The notes below the pieces were generated by a model. That model was not told the DNA's origin. It saw only the letters and a program-made list of their open reading frames with translations, and searched no databases. The translations under genes were made by a program, and so were the position numbers. From Cordia subcordata (Eukaryota; Streptophyta; Magnoliopsida; Boraginales; Cordiaceae): DNA of 64,000 nucleotides. This document shows, piece by piece, positions 35,476-46,605 of the stretch; the stretch's first letter is position 1, and the number at the start of each line of letters is the position of its first letter. The stretch is from positions 8,848,501 to 8,912,500 of the forward strand of contig JAPTOF010000001.1 in the NCBI GenBank assembly GCA_028554755.1, written 5' to 3'.

Positions 35476-36889
35476 TTAGAAAGCATCATTTCCCGGAAGA
35501 GGAAGATGGGTCCGGACAATAAAGAAATTTTCACAGACAAACCCTGCAAGCCCACCCCCAATAAGTGGCCCAACCCAGTAAACCCAATGATCGGTCCAGT
35601 CTCCACTGACCAAAGCCGGTCCAAAAGACCTAGCTGGGTTCATTGAAGCTCCTGAGAAAGCCCCACCAGCCATAATGTTGGCCCCAACAACGAGCCCAGT
35701 CAGGAGTGGGCCTAGCCCTTCAAGGAATCCTTTCTTGGGGTCCACAATGGTTGTGTAGACTGTGAACAACAAGGAGAAGGTCAAAACAATCTCCATTATT
35801 ATTCCTTGGGTGTAACCTACTCCACTTGCAAGGGTGTGTACTGGTGTTGTCTGCATTGGATGACAGTAATGTCAGAATTACAACTTGCTCTTCCTCTTTT
35901 GTTTGAGACAAACTTGTATATCAAAACTCTAATAACGGCTAAATTAAGATTGGGGTAGCTATCCCATAAGTCCGGATTGATATCAATTTATTAAAAAAAT
36001 TGTAATTTTTGAGCCAGTCAATTAAGCCCGATATGATGACAAGTTAGTAACTAAGCCTAAATCATTACAAGTTATATTAGAGCAAGTTCTGGCCAAATTT
36101 CATGTTCCCTAGGGTCCTGAGCTGTGATTTGTGTTACTATTATCATCACAGAGTTTAAACTTTTTAGACCAATTAATTAAGCTCACTTATGATGGCATTC
36201 TAAACGAGTTAATTAGGCTTGCTTGTGACGACAGACTAGTAATTGGGCATGAATCATTACGTAGTTGCTACAAGATTGATTTTTCAAAACGCAAACTTTT
36301 CCTAAAAGATGTCCTAAATTAGATATTTTGATAACTCACCAATCCTCCAGTAAGATATTTGAGCAGAGCACAAGCAGCAGCAGAAGCCAAACACTGATCA
36401 ATCCAGTAGAGAATAGATCTAACAACAGTAATGTGACCTCCCAAGCATAGGCCAAGTGTGACAGCAGGGTTGAGATGGCCACCAGAAATTCGAAAACCAG
36501 CCGCTATCATAACAGCCACCACCAACGCATGTGCCATCGCCACGAAAAATAAGCCCTCCAGTGCACTACCACTCTGCTTTTCTGTCACAATATTTACAAA
36601 CAAACAATACAAGTCCTCGTTACACATAACCCCAAAAAAAAAAAAAAAAGCACTAGTATTAGAGTTTTCACGGAGGAAAAAAAAAAAAAAACATTCCCGG
36701 GCCACTCCTTTGGCCAGGATTCGAATCCCACGAGGGTCGGAGTTAACAAAAAAAGAAGTTACCTGTGGCCATGGCAGCTCCAACACCAACAAAGACAAAG
36801 AGGAAAGTGCAAATAAACTCGACAATGAGGGCTTGGATGCAGTCGGGCTGAACAGCCTCTCGGCTATCTCCTAAGGCAATCTTGGCCAT
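35476..36889 (-). CDS. Tonoplast intrinsic protein, TIP4 group aquaporin
   Basis: Water/small-solute channel of the vacuolar membrane. Three exons: 36763-36889, 36340-36581 and 35476-35850, all GT-AG, giving 247 residues, typical for TIPs. Six membrane segments are recognisable. The two pore motifs are NPA at 80-82 ([10 protein letters not shown]) and 194-196 (GASMNPARS). The selectivity-filter His in helix 2 is H60 (AMAHALVV) and the Arg is R197. The N-terminus [17 protein letters not shown] and the exon-3 segment [20 protein letters not shown] point to TIP4;1-like proteins. An upstream ATG at 36997 would add 36 residues, but it lies only a few bases from the TATA box and so upstream of the expected transcription start; 36889 is preferred. 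No lesion was seen. Confidence 0.92.
36601..36762. other. Aquaporin intron 1, low complexity
   Basis: The first intron (36582-36762) holds two long homopolymer runs on the plus strand, (A)15 near 36633 and (A)14 near 36677. Spurious open frames on both strands arise from them. Confidence 0.7.
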
Positions 36890-37001
36890 GATCTTTTGCA
36901 GGCCAAAAACTAATCTCTTAACTGATGATTGAGCTATGGAGATAAAAGAGATAATATTTGGTACAAAACTTTTTGACTGCATTGGTTCATGTATCACATC
37001 A

Positions 37002-37012
37002 CGTATTTATAG
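37002..37012 (-). promoter_or_regulatory. TATA box of the aquaporin gene
   Basis: Minus-strand CTATAAATACG, a near-consensus plant TATA box about 115 bp before the preferred start codon. Transcription would begin around 36970-36980. Confidence 0.65.
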
Positions 37013-37660
37013 AATGAAGTAAGATTCCATTACCACATTTTTGACTGAGATGGCACGTTGTGTTGCTAAAATTATTGTAATGGTCATATGACCATTTTAC
37101 CCATTGAATTTCATGCTAACTTTCGGAATGCCATTTTCAACTAGCGATGTAACTCGTAAAGATGGCACGCCCGTTAACTTTCATCGTAGCTTTCGGAATG
37201 CCAACTCATGCCGAAAAAATAAAAATAAAAAAAGAAAGAAAAAAAATTCGAAATGCTATTTTCAATGAGTGATTTTAAAGTCAGGCTATGAGGTTGTATA
37301 AGTGAACTATTATAGTTACATGTTAGAATTTCTTAGTCTTGAAGCTATTGGATTTTGACACATCTGAATTATCTTGAATATTAGAAAGGAAACCATCAAC
37401 AAGAGGAAAAGTTTCAAAAGCCAATTAGAGTATATAACTAACGAGAATTGATCTCTGGACTTACTTAAATTAAAGATGAGAATCACTTGCCTATTGGGTT
37501 TTTGGTTATTTAACTTTGAAATCATCAATAAATATAGTAGTCGTTTAAATGTTTGATATTTTGAAGATTAATCCATAAACTTGACGTGATTTTAGTAACA
37601 AGTTAAATCACCGCTTCTTCTTGTAATTTATTATTTTGAAAATATCACCAATGCCTTTTT
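37013..37660. other. Upstream region of the aquaporin gene
   Basis: No gene. A short duplication is visible: the CTAACTTTCGGAATGCCATTTTCAA block near 37113 recurs as GTAGCTTTCGGAATGCCAACTCA near 37186, and a related block (GGTAACTTTCGAAAATGCCATG) lies on the other side of the gene at 35160. Confidence 0.55.
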
Positions 37661-37674
37661 TTTTCAATTAATAG

Positions 37675-38062
37675 AGGTGACAAAACAGATTGAGATCCGT
37701 CGGTCGACCCGCCTAACCCGTCAAAAAAGATGGTTAGGGTTGAAAGTTTAATAACTTGCGAACCTGTTAAAATGATCTGTTCAACCCACCAAAACGACCC
37801 GTGAACCTGTTTAATTCACCAAAATGACCAGCAAACCCTCTTAACCCGTTAAAACAACCTGTAGAACTCGCGCTAACCAGCCAAAAAGAACTACGAACTC
37901 GTCAAAGCAACCCGTTTAACCTACCCAAACAACTCACCTAATTCACCAACCTACTATAATTGGGTTAGGGTTTTAATATCTCTAACCGATTGAATAAACG
38001 GATTGACCTGACCCGCCAACTCGCCTAACATGCCACAAACGGGTCGGGTCGCTCCGCGATTT
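37675..38062. repeat. Degenerate AACCCGTxAAAAxGACCCG tandem array
   Basis: More than ten diverged units of about 22-30 bp built on AACCCGTTAAAACGACC. The flanks look like weak inverted ends (GTGACAAAACAGATTG at left; complement of CGGTTTGCCAAC-type at right), as in internally repetitive hAT-like elements. No coding capacity. Confidence 0.6.
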
Positions 38063-38507
38063 CCGTTTGCCAACTTTATTTGAATATATATTACACAATT
38101 CACAAGAGATACCGGCACATTTATTCTTTTCCGTAACTAAAAGACATAAGAGAAGTTAAATTGCCGCTGTGTATCGACCATCTCCTAGAATCAATTATGG
38201 GGCTGTTACTTCGACATGTAGTTACTGCCTCCACTCACATGCTTATTGATCGAAAAAGCTAACAGACGAATTAAGCACTTATAGGCTAGCAATCTATAAT
38301 TTAATAGGTTCGCCTTTTTAGTCAAAAATACAGCTGGGCGATCACTTATTTGCGGGAAGGCTTTACTAGTCTAGTGGGATACAATGACCAATTGGCCATA
38401 TTAACGTCATCGAAAACCTTTCATGTTAATTAATTATTTGACTTAAAGCACATAAAAAACTAGATGAATGATCGTGACTTTATATGTATTACGAGGTTTA
38501 CACTTAG

Positions 38508-38622
38508 AGCTTGTTTAGAAGTACTTATTTTGGTGTTTATCAACAGTTACAGTAAAAATAAATATAATACTTTTTAATGTAATTGTTGATAAGCACCAAA
38601 ATAAGCACTCTCAAATAGTCTG
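38508..38622. mobile_element. Short foldback MITE
   Basis: About 115 bp. The left arm GTACTTATTTTGGTGTTTATCAACA pairs with the right arm TGTTGATAAGCACCAAAATAAGCAC, leaving a small AT-rich loop. Confidence 0.8.
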
Positions 38623-38788
38623 TTTAGACTTGCATTTCTTTTTTTTTTTTCCCTTTTAATTTTCAAGAATGGTATTAAAAAAAGTTACCAACACTAATAG
38701 TTTATATTTTTGTCACATTTGTCAAGTAACTTTCTTGTCTTTTAAATGTAACACTTTAGTTTTTAATCTAACATATTATTAGCATCAT

Positions 38789-38924
38789 CATCCGTCCTTG
38801 AAATGAAATCCTTCCAACAACAAACAGAAATATCATGCAAAATTGTTAAATGTATGCATCCGTCCTTAAAATGAAATCCTTCCAACAACAAATAGAAATA
38901 TCATGCAAAATTGTTAAATGTATG
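38789..38924. repeat. 68-bp tandem duplication
   Basis: Two adjacent copies of a 68-bp unit beginning CATCCGTCCTTGAAATGAAA that differ at only two or three positions. Confidence 0.93.
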
Positions 38925-41270
38925 CCAAACCTCCTTTTTTTAAGGGCTTATGTAATATGTATTCCTAAATCGTGACGTTTCCATTTGGTTTTGGATAAAT
39001 TTCATTTGAAGGACTAAAGTGTTAACAATATGTTAAATCAAACAAAAAGATGTCACAAGTCACGCGACAAGAGGATGTAACTTAACTAAATAGTAGTACT
39101 TCGCACTTGAAATTTGTGGATCTCGAGTTCGAATTATCATTTAAAATGAGGATTAATTCTCTTATTTAATAAAAGAAGGAGATAAAATGTCACATTGAAA
39201 GATAAAGAAATTATCAAAGATATAGCAGTTAAGTAGTATATCTCTCATCTTTAGTGTGATTAGGTCCAAAAAGATTCTTTAACCAAAAAAATATTCGGTT
39301 CAAATGTCGAATATTTATCAAGAAGTTTTCATGATTCAATTATAGAGGATTGAATCATTAAAGATTTGATCTTTTCAAATTCTGTCTGTAACTCACGAGA
39401 GCCAACTCCTCTCTTTTACTTCAAGAAAATAGGAGGATCATCTCTACGAATCCGTGGCTGGTCATTCCCAACTTCATAGCATAGGAAAGATCTTCCAGTC
39501 CGGATCTAATCAACAGCTATGTGCAGATCTCCTTGCCTATATGAAAGTAGGCTGTACTGGCCTTCCTTCCTGCTAGATACATGTTATGATCGGTCTTTAA
39601 CCTCTCTTAAAGTTTAAAAAAAAAAAAATTAAAAACTTAAATTGAGAAATACAAATATAAAGGTTAATCCGTAACATTAATCCAAAAAATAGAAAATTGA
39701 AGCTTAGTTGAGACTTATAAGCTATAAATAGTAAAAAAAATATGTGAAAAAATATTTTTGTTTAAAAGTTTACAAGCCGCAAAATAAGTCGGACCAAACA
39801 GGTTCTAACCAGACATACCATCGCCCAGCAATCCCCTCTTTTTAATTATTCCCATCATGGTACGTAGAAGCAGTGTGGCTTTAAGGTCAAACAAATTGCC
39901 ACATTCCAATGAGTATATCTCGTCCGCATTACTGATTGTCATCTTCTAACCTTCCCCCCCCCCCCCCCCTCAATTTAACGTTTGCTGATCTCTTTATGGC
40001 CTGGTTGACAATTTTAACTAGTGGCAATCAATTGAAAACATATGCCTCCATTCATAACAAAGGCCCACATAAAGATTCATTGAATATACAAAATGTTTAC
40101 TTTAATTTTTTTAATTCCTTTTCTTTTTCGTTTTCTTCTTTTTTCTTTTTTCGTTTAAATATAGCAGTGATTCGATTGTTTCCCCTTGATGACCCTTTCT
40201 AGGAAGATTAGTTATGCCAGTGTTTGCAAGTTGTTCTTTTAACTCTTTCACACCTTATACAGGGCATGTCTTTTTAGTGTCTTTTATTTATTGTGCATTA
40301 TTGTCAATTATATCAATTCCTCATCCAATTTCAGGCGCTCTTGGTAATGATGAGAGTAGCATTTGGATACAAAAACAGGAAAAGTTTACAATTGTGTGGA
40401 TGAGGTGATAATCGGCATTTAGAGCTGAGGTATCAAGTAAGGCAGCTTTAAAAATAGGAAAAAGAATTAAAAAAAAAAAAAGGTCTCAGAGGTGACTTAG
40501 ACAAAGATTGGTGACACCTAGCATTTACGTAAGAATGGATCGATAAATGTTACAACACTTTGTGAAATCTAACACTTTCAATATAGTGATACAATATGAT
40601 AAATAATGTGGACAATTCACAATCATTAAATCGAGAGATTTAACTACTATTGTGTATATTTTGAGCTTATGATAACGTGCTATTTGGCATCTTAAATAAA
40701 AAAGTAGCTTTGTTTTGAACTTTTTGTAAAGTGCTTATTATAAGTTATCTTATTTACAGTTATAGGAAATAAAATTAGTATGAGTTGCTTATATCTTATA
40801 AGTTAGGAAAGTAGGACATGCTCGATATTTTTCAAATTTTAAGATACTTTTTATATTCCAATAATGACTTACATCAAATAAGAACTTGCTAAAGACAAGA
40901 TTCTTGTCCAGCTCGCCCCAACTTGCCATGGGGAAAAAAGACAAAATACAATCGATTCCTCCATTTAAGTGGTCTTAATTCCTCCTCCATTTAAGCATGT
41001 CTTATCATGTCATATGTTCTTTCGTGGGAAAGAATGCGATAAACTGGACGGTCAAGGTAGCCAATGCAGCTCAATTTTGTGGACTAAATGTACTTGGGAA
41101 GACATCCCTACCAAAGGCATTTAGGCAATGGGATAGCCACCCTGCTGAAGAACCTTGTTTGACAACAGAAAACGACCTGAATGTGTGAATCATGACCTGC
41201 TCTATGTGAAGTCATAATCAAGAGCAAGCTACCTAAATGCTCTACTCCGCAATCAAATAATAATGTTGAT
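38925..41270. other. Intergenic, no gene seen
   Basis: Holds a C17-type homopolymer at 39953-39969 and pyrimidine-rich runs at 40105-40155. Short open frames at 39936-40202, 40214-40408 and 40997-41188 have no recognisable motif. Confidence 0.5.
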
Positions 41271-41274
41271 CTTG

Positions 41275-41320
41275 GTGGGGAAGGGGAAGGGGAAGGGGAA
41301 GGGGAGGGGAAAGAAGGGAC
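41275..41320 (+). repeat. (GGGGAA)n purine tract
   Basis: GGGGAAGGGGAAGGGGAAGG and continuing G-runs, able to form a G-quadruplex on the plus strand. It sits alone in non-coding sequence. Confidence 0.9.
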
Positions 41321-42207
41321 AGAATACACCATGGTATCGGCCAGCCAAAGGGTGCGCACACTGGTATGAAGATATGAAGGGCAAGCTGCAGAACAAAGAA
41401 ACAGAGAGATATGAGATAGGAAGGAACATGTTATACAATTGACCAAACTCAATAATAAAAAAAAGTAAGATGTCAGAAAGCCAATTCTTTTATTTACAGA
41501 AAATGTAACAATGCTCTACAACATCACCCTTGAAACAGAGAGCTGTGCAATCAGCTTAGCCAATTATCCAATCTTTAAAGCAAAAACTGCCATGTTTTGG
41601 TGGTCATGTCGTAGTACCATCCTTTACATTTGCATTTGTTGTCACTCTAAGAAGAAATGCTTTAGTGATGCCGCATCAAGTTCTGGAATTCATGAGATGT
41701 ACAGAAAAATTTTCAGAGAACATTCCTGCAGCAGAAGTAAAAGACAGTGATTAGATGGGACTGCACAACTTTAACGAGTCAGACAGACGCGGAGAGAGAA
41801 ATGTAACCAAATAACAGCCCATTACCATTCAAAGTTCCAGTACCAGTTCCCGAAATTAGTGTCAAAACCAAATAGCCAAACAGAGCTATTTGATGAAGGT
41901 TTTTCACAGAGTAAAACTGAAGTGACATTGAGGTGGTATGCAATTTCAGGAATGGTAAAAGGGTCTTACGATTATCATATTTTGACTGTTAAAGTACCTA
42001 CTAAATTTAAATTATTAGCATTTTCAACCTTCTGAATAATTCCATTAAACAAAGTGAAAGAACATATATGGGGTTTGAATGTATCAATGGGAAAGCGAGT
42101 GATTTGGCTTTCAAATTTAGCGAAGATGAGGAAAAGAAAATTGAAAAAATTCAATTCCCTCGGTCTACCACTGCACAGTGGGGTTAAGGGAGGCAGTGGT
42201 GGCTCTC
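41321..42207. other. Intergenic, no gene seen
   Basis: Moderately balanced base composition compared with the surroundings. Short open frames at 41511-41750 and 41975-42211 have no recognisable motif. Confidence 0.45.
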
Positions 42208-42330
42208 TCATCCAAAGTCTTTGCGCTCCTTGAAGCCCAAAAATTTTAGCCGCTTATCAAGATATGTTGAAAGAAATTCAATAGCAATGAACTTCTGATG
42301 CTTCACCCAGCTGCCTTCCAGGTGGATTGT
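42208..42330 (-). other. Candidate terminal coding exon, unrecognised
   Basis: A 40-codon open frame ending in TGA, opening directly after a TTTGTAG acceptor. It reads protein-like (HLEGSWVKHQKFIAIEF, then TYLDKRLKFLGFKERKDFG) with a charge pattern unlike random AT-rich translation. It lies just downstream of the casein kinase pseudogene but does not match the expected kinase C-terminal part. I do not recognise the family; it may be a relic of another gene. Confidence 0.3.
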
Positions 42331-42512
42331 CTACAAACTTAAAGCATTGTTGTTCAATTGACAGGATTGTTTCGTATTAGGGATTAAAAAATGATTCTTT
42401 ATCATCACAAGAAATTCTTTACTAATAATAAAATCCTTTTTCATTAAAAACTCCTTTCGATCATTCTTCCTGATCAACCAAGAAACAAACACCAGTCATA
42501 TCATAATCATAC

Positions 42513-44312
42513 CTCAATGGGTGTCGACAGCAGCTTCTAAGAGATCTTTTCATTTTTTTGCTTCTTTGTTTCCCCTTTTAGTCCTTGCCATGGAACGCTG
42601 CACAAAGAAATCAAAACAATAGGATGGGTGGTCAAGTTCAAGACGAGAGAAAGTCAAAAGCAGCAGTAGCCAGATGAAGGATTAGATTTTACAATATAAA
42701 AGAGAGAATACAACAAAAAGAAAACTGAAAGCAATTACTCCTCTTAGGAAGTATAGAAGAAGAAAGCCAAGAGCCTCTAAATCATCTCACCAGCTTCACT
42801 CTGCCAATTGAACAAAAAATTATGATTTACAATTGAATAACAATGCACAGATTGATAGTGAAGCAATTGTTTGAATTTCAAAAAATGAATTTGATTCTTT
42901 TCTACATTGCCGGGATTTCTCTACGCATTCATGTTGTTTCTCATTAATTTGTTTTCAGGCATTGTATTACTCTATAAGTGATACAATAAGTATTGCAATC
43001 TGCATATTGTGCTGTGCCTGTTAAGTTCTTACTCTCTCTGCATCAAATCATTTGGAAAACAAAAACCAATTAGTATGGCATATGCAAGTATAGATCAAAC
43101 AAATGCTGGAGAGAGGAAATAGAAAGAAAAAGGTTCGTGCAATATGATTAAAAATCTAGAATTAATAGGCTCTGAGGCCAAGACAGACTTAAATTCTGTT
43201 TTATCTCAATGGAAAAACCAGCAATAACAATATCCATAAATCTACCATGTAGTCTGCCAGTTTCCAACTACAATCACAACAAAGACTGTGAGGGCACCAT
43301 AGTAATACAAAGCTTCCATATATACAGAACAGAAGGCATTAGAGTACCTTAACACCAACAAACTTCTAAACGAACATCAATTACTAAAAACCACCTGCAC
43401 GGAATATGGCGATTCGTAGTTGGATCACAGTATCTTTTTGCAAGTCCAAAGTCTTTAATTTAGTGCCTGATGCACACGTCAATATCAGAAAAATAGTAGT
43501 GCTGAAGATAAATGAACTCAAGGTTACATACAAACTCTGCATAATGATTAATACCTTACTAGCTTTCCTTCCAAGACATAAGGAAACTATCAAGTTTTTT
43601 GAGGTCTTAATGCAGAAACCATTATAATGCATGTATTCTATTCTTGTAATCTGAAATAGAATAGGAAAAACCGAAACATCACCCTTGATCTGATTGCTAG
43701 TAAAATTGTCAACAAATATTCCATAACATCAAATAAACCATTAATCCATTTATAATTTCAAATTACTAATTAAATCCCACAATTGCTAGCAACTAACGGG
43801 TAAGCGTGCTAATATATATATCAGAGCCATAAAAGCAAATTTCATGATTTCTAATGACTAAGTGGTTTGGAGGCATAAAAGCAAATTTCATGATTTCTAC
43901 TGACTAACTGGTTTGGAGGTCTGTAAAACTTAGAAGACAGACTAGAAAATGAGGAAACTCTAAATACCATTTGATCAGCCAACATGAGAGCGGTTTTAGA
44001 GAGAACTTCATCCACAATAAACAGAGATCTTCAAGGCTGCGTCCGAGCAGATCAAGGACAAGGACATTGTCATCTCCATCAAACCCTCACCATTTTATGG
44101 TATCGATGCCACCCGAAACAACGAAATTTTGATCCTGGATAAGCAAGGTAACATATTAGACCACTATAAGCCATGAGCATACCATGGAAAAGGAAAGAAA
44201 CTAATTATATGTAGTACTTCCTCCCTGGAGAATGCTATATTGCTTAGCCTCATACTGTAACTGGAAAAACATTCTTAGCTAAGTCTTCACCCCCCTGAAT
44301 ATGAAGCCAAAA
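42513..44312 (-). pseudogene. Casein kinase I pseudogene, introns retained
   Basis: Relics of a plant casein kinase 1 (CKL) gene, read from high to low coordinates: about 44229-44312 (HIQGGEDLA, then LQYEAKQYSILQGG), 43968-44134 (DDNVLVLDLLGRSLEDLC and FSLKTALMLADQM followed by GT), 43557-43632 (FLH-stop-DLKKLDSFLM, family FLHRDIKPDNFLMG), 43395-43459 (KDFGLAKRYCDPTTNRHIP followed by GT), 42738-42800 (DDLEALGFLLLYFLRG) and 42513-42597 (VPWQGLKGETKKQKNEKIS, stop, KLLSTPIE followed by GT). The pieces keep the family's order and intron positions, so it is a duplicated, not a processed, copy. The HRD catalytic triad is destroyed (HRD reads H-stop-D), while DFG remains. Several stops and frameshifts; the N-terminal glycine loop and the C-terminus were not found. 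Confidence 0.85.
43826..43920. repeat. 47-bp tandem duplication inside the kinase pseudogene
   Basis: CATAAAAGCAAATTTCATGA plus TTTCTAATGACTAAGTGGTTTGGAGG occurs twice in a row, with three or so differences, within a relic intron. Confidence 0.9.
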
Positions 44313-44975
44313 ATTGATTTTCATACAGAATCCATCTGTCTTGAATTGAATATCTTACTTTAGTCATGCATGATATTTTAGACGAAACATTTTTACAATA
44401 AGATAGCTGGAGCCAGATGTAGAACACTTTTTCTATTCCTATGCATTCAACAACAATAAATCATGCGTACATGAAGTTATCATCATTCGGCACACTTCAT
44501 TCGGCACACTTCCTAGATTCTATATTTTATCATGCAGCCCGGACTTTCCACATGGGATAGGGGGCATGGCTATTGTAAAAGAACAATGTTATTCAAATTA
44601 TGAAGTTATTCTATTTTCGGAAATTGGACATTTGGTTTCAGAAAACTCAGCATTGCAACAGACAGAGTAACAAGCTACACTTCATATTGATGCCTAAGGG
44701 TATCCATTTTCTTTATTCCAGAGCTATTCAAGAAGCAAAAATCTGCTTCTCCATTTTCTTCTTTACACTTCCTGCTATAATAGATCATTATATCTTAAAA
44801 TCCTAAACATTTTCAATAATCATAATTGGATATTAAGCATTTTTTGCAACTATCAGTAGCCAATTCAACATCACGAAATCATAACAAGTAAATACATCAA
44901 AACACATCAGATACCCTCATAACTCTGTGCATAAATTATGTGGGAAGCATAACTGGGTGAAGGAAACTTACAGTC

Positions 44976-45207
44976 TTAGGGCCTATTTGGATTGGCTTTT
45001 TTTCAAGAAAAAGTATTTTTTTTCTGAAAAAGTTATATTAAATTTGCAATAAATATTTCATTTAGCTTCTAAAAAAATTGAAACTCTGAAAAAAGCTCAA
45101 ATACAGTTTTTTTAGAAGCCAGAATTTTCAGCTTATAAAAAAAAGCTATTTTTCAAAAGCTGTTAAAAAAAGCGCTTTTGAAAAAAGCCAATCCAAACGA
45201 GCCCTTA
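44976..45207. mobile_element. Tourist-like MITE, copy 3
   Basis: 226 bp (44979-45204), ends GGGCCTATTTGGATTGGC and GCCAATCCAAACGAGCCC, flanked by TTA on both sides. This is the best-preserved member of the family in the window. Confidence 0.92.
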
Positions 45208-46605
45208 ACAGCAACGATCTCATATGTATCAATAGTGGTTGCCGAAAAATTGGCAAAAAAACAAAAAAAAACAGAAGAAGAAGAAGCTCCCAAAACTTTC
45301 ACGAACCATTGGTGTATGAATGAAGTTATATTATTCAATCATTATATATAAACTTAAATTTATGTCAGATCAAGAGTAATGGTATTTTCATCAAGTGAAT
45401 TGATTTTTATTCTATTAAAACTTGTAAAAAAATGTTTTACCAAGCACGTGAAATTAATTAAACATTCCATTCTTGCTTTTATTATTTTTACAACCAAATA
45501 CGAAAAAAATAATAATTATATTTTTGACATTCTGCGTTGAATTTTATTCTACCTTAAATGATCATTTTTCTTTAAGTCATTTTTTTATACCCAAGGGACA
45601 AGTAAATCAAGTTCACTTCACCTGATCATATATATACTAGTTTAATATGATCAAATCTCCTTGAGATCGAAAAGAATCAATTGTCTTTATTATGCATTGG
45701 AAGCATGATCTGGATTTGTACTGAATGAATTTATATATATCTGATTCATTGGAAGTACTAAAGCAGAGGGTTCACGTGCACAAAATTCTCGTGCATCAAA
45801 TAAGAAAACCTTCAAACTACAAGTGTAAATACTAGGAATTTATCTCATGTCATCACATCATAATCATATTATAGACTGCTAAATGTCGATGTGTCTCTAT
45901 AGCTGCAGTATTGACACATTCAGATTGATGTTATACATCATTGACCATCTTCACAAATCATCAGATCCAAATCATGAAGGACTTTAACGATTTGAAAAGT
46001 AGAGGTTACGAGCCAGTCGGTTAGAAGATGCTTTAGTTTATGCCTAATAGTACTGTCTAAATATAAGTATGACATATTATATAGTAGCCCTATGAAATAT
46101 GATTAACTATGGGATCTCGTACGTTGTCCTTGGAAATGTTCTGGTCTTTTTTTTTTTTTTCGACTTGTTATTTCTATTCAAATAGAAGGTACGGTTCACT
46201 TTGAGTGATGATCATTTTCGGGAAAAAAGAAAAAAAGAAAAATTGTGATGTCACTTTTCAAGGAAAAGCCATGCTACAACTCAATTTATGGAACTTCATT
46301 GGAGCTATAATGAAAAAAGAAAAAAAGAAAAAAATGGAAATGGAAACTGTGTTCAGATAATCTAGTTACCTTCTAAACAAGCGCACTTGCAAGCTTAAAT
46401 TGTGATACAGATTTAGGGTTTAGGATTTTGGGGCACACATACTAGATTCATTAATTTTCAGAAAATACTTTTAAACAAAGAATTATAAAAGTAATGTATT
46501 TTAGGGAATATCTCAATTACGAGGAAATATTAGTAAAAAGAAAACCTCCTGGATAAGAGAGCAACATACAAATTGCTCTTTCAAGAAATACAATATCAGG
46601 GGTGA
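45208..46605. other. Intergenic, no gene seen
   Basis: AT-rich. A stretch near 45785-45840 (TCTCGTGCATCAAATAAGAAAACCTT) resembles one near 52546-52600, perhaps part of the duplication that produced the two decarboxylase copies. Confidence 0.4.

Noticed and set aside
36458..36874. 138-codon plus-strand frame
   Set aside because: It is antisense to aquaporin exons 1 and 2 and passes through two poly-A runs of intron 1.
40997..41188. 63-codon plus-strand frame
   Set aside because: No motif, no splice context and no neighbouring exon support.
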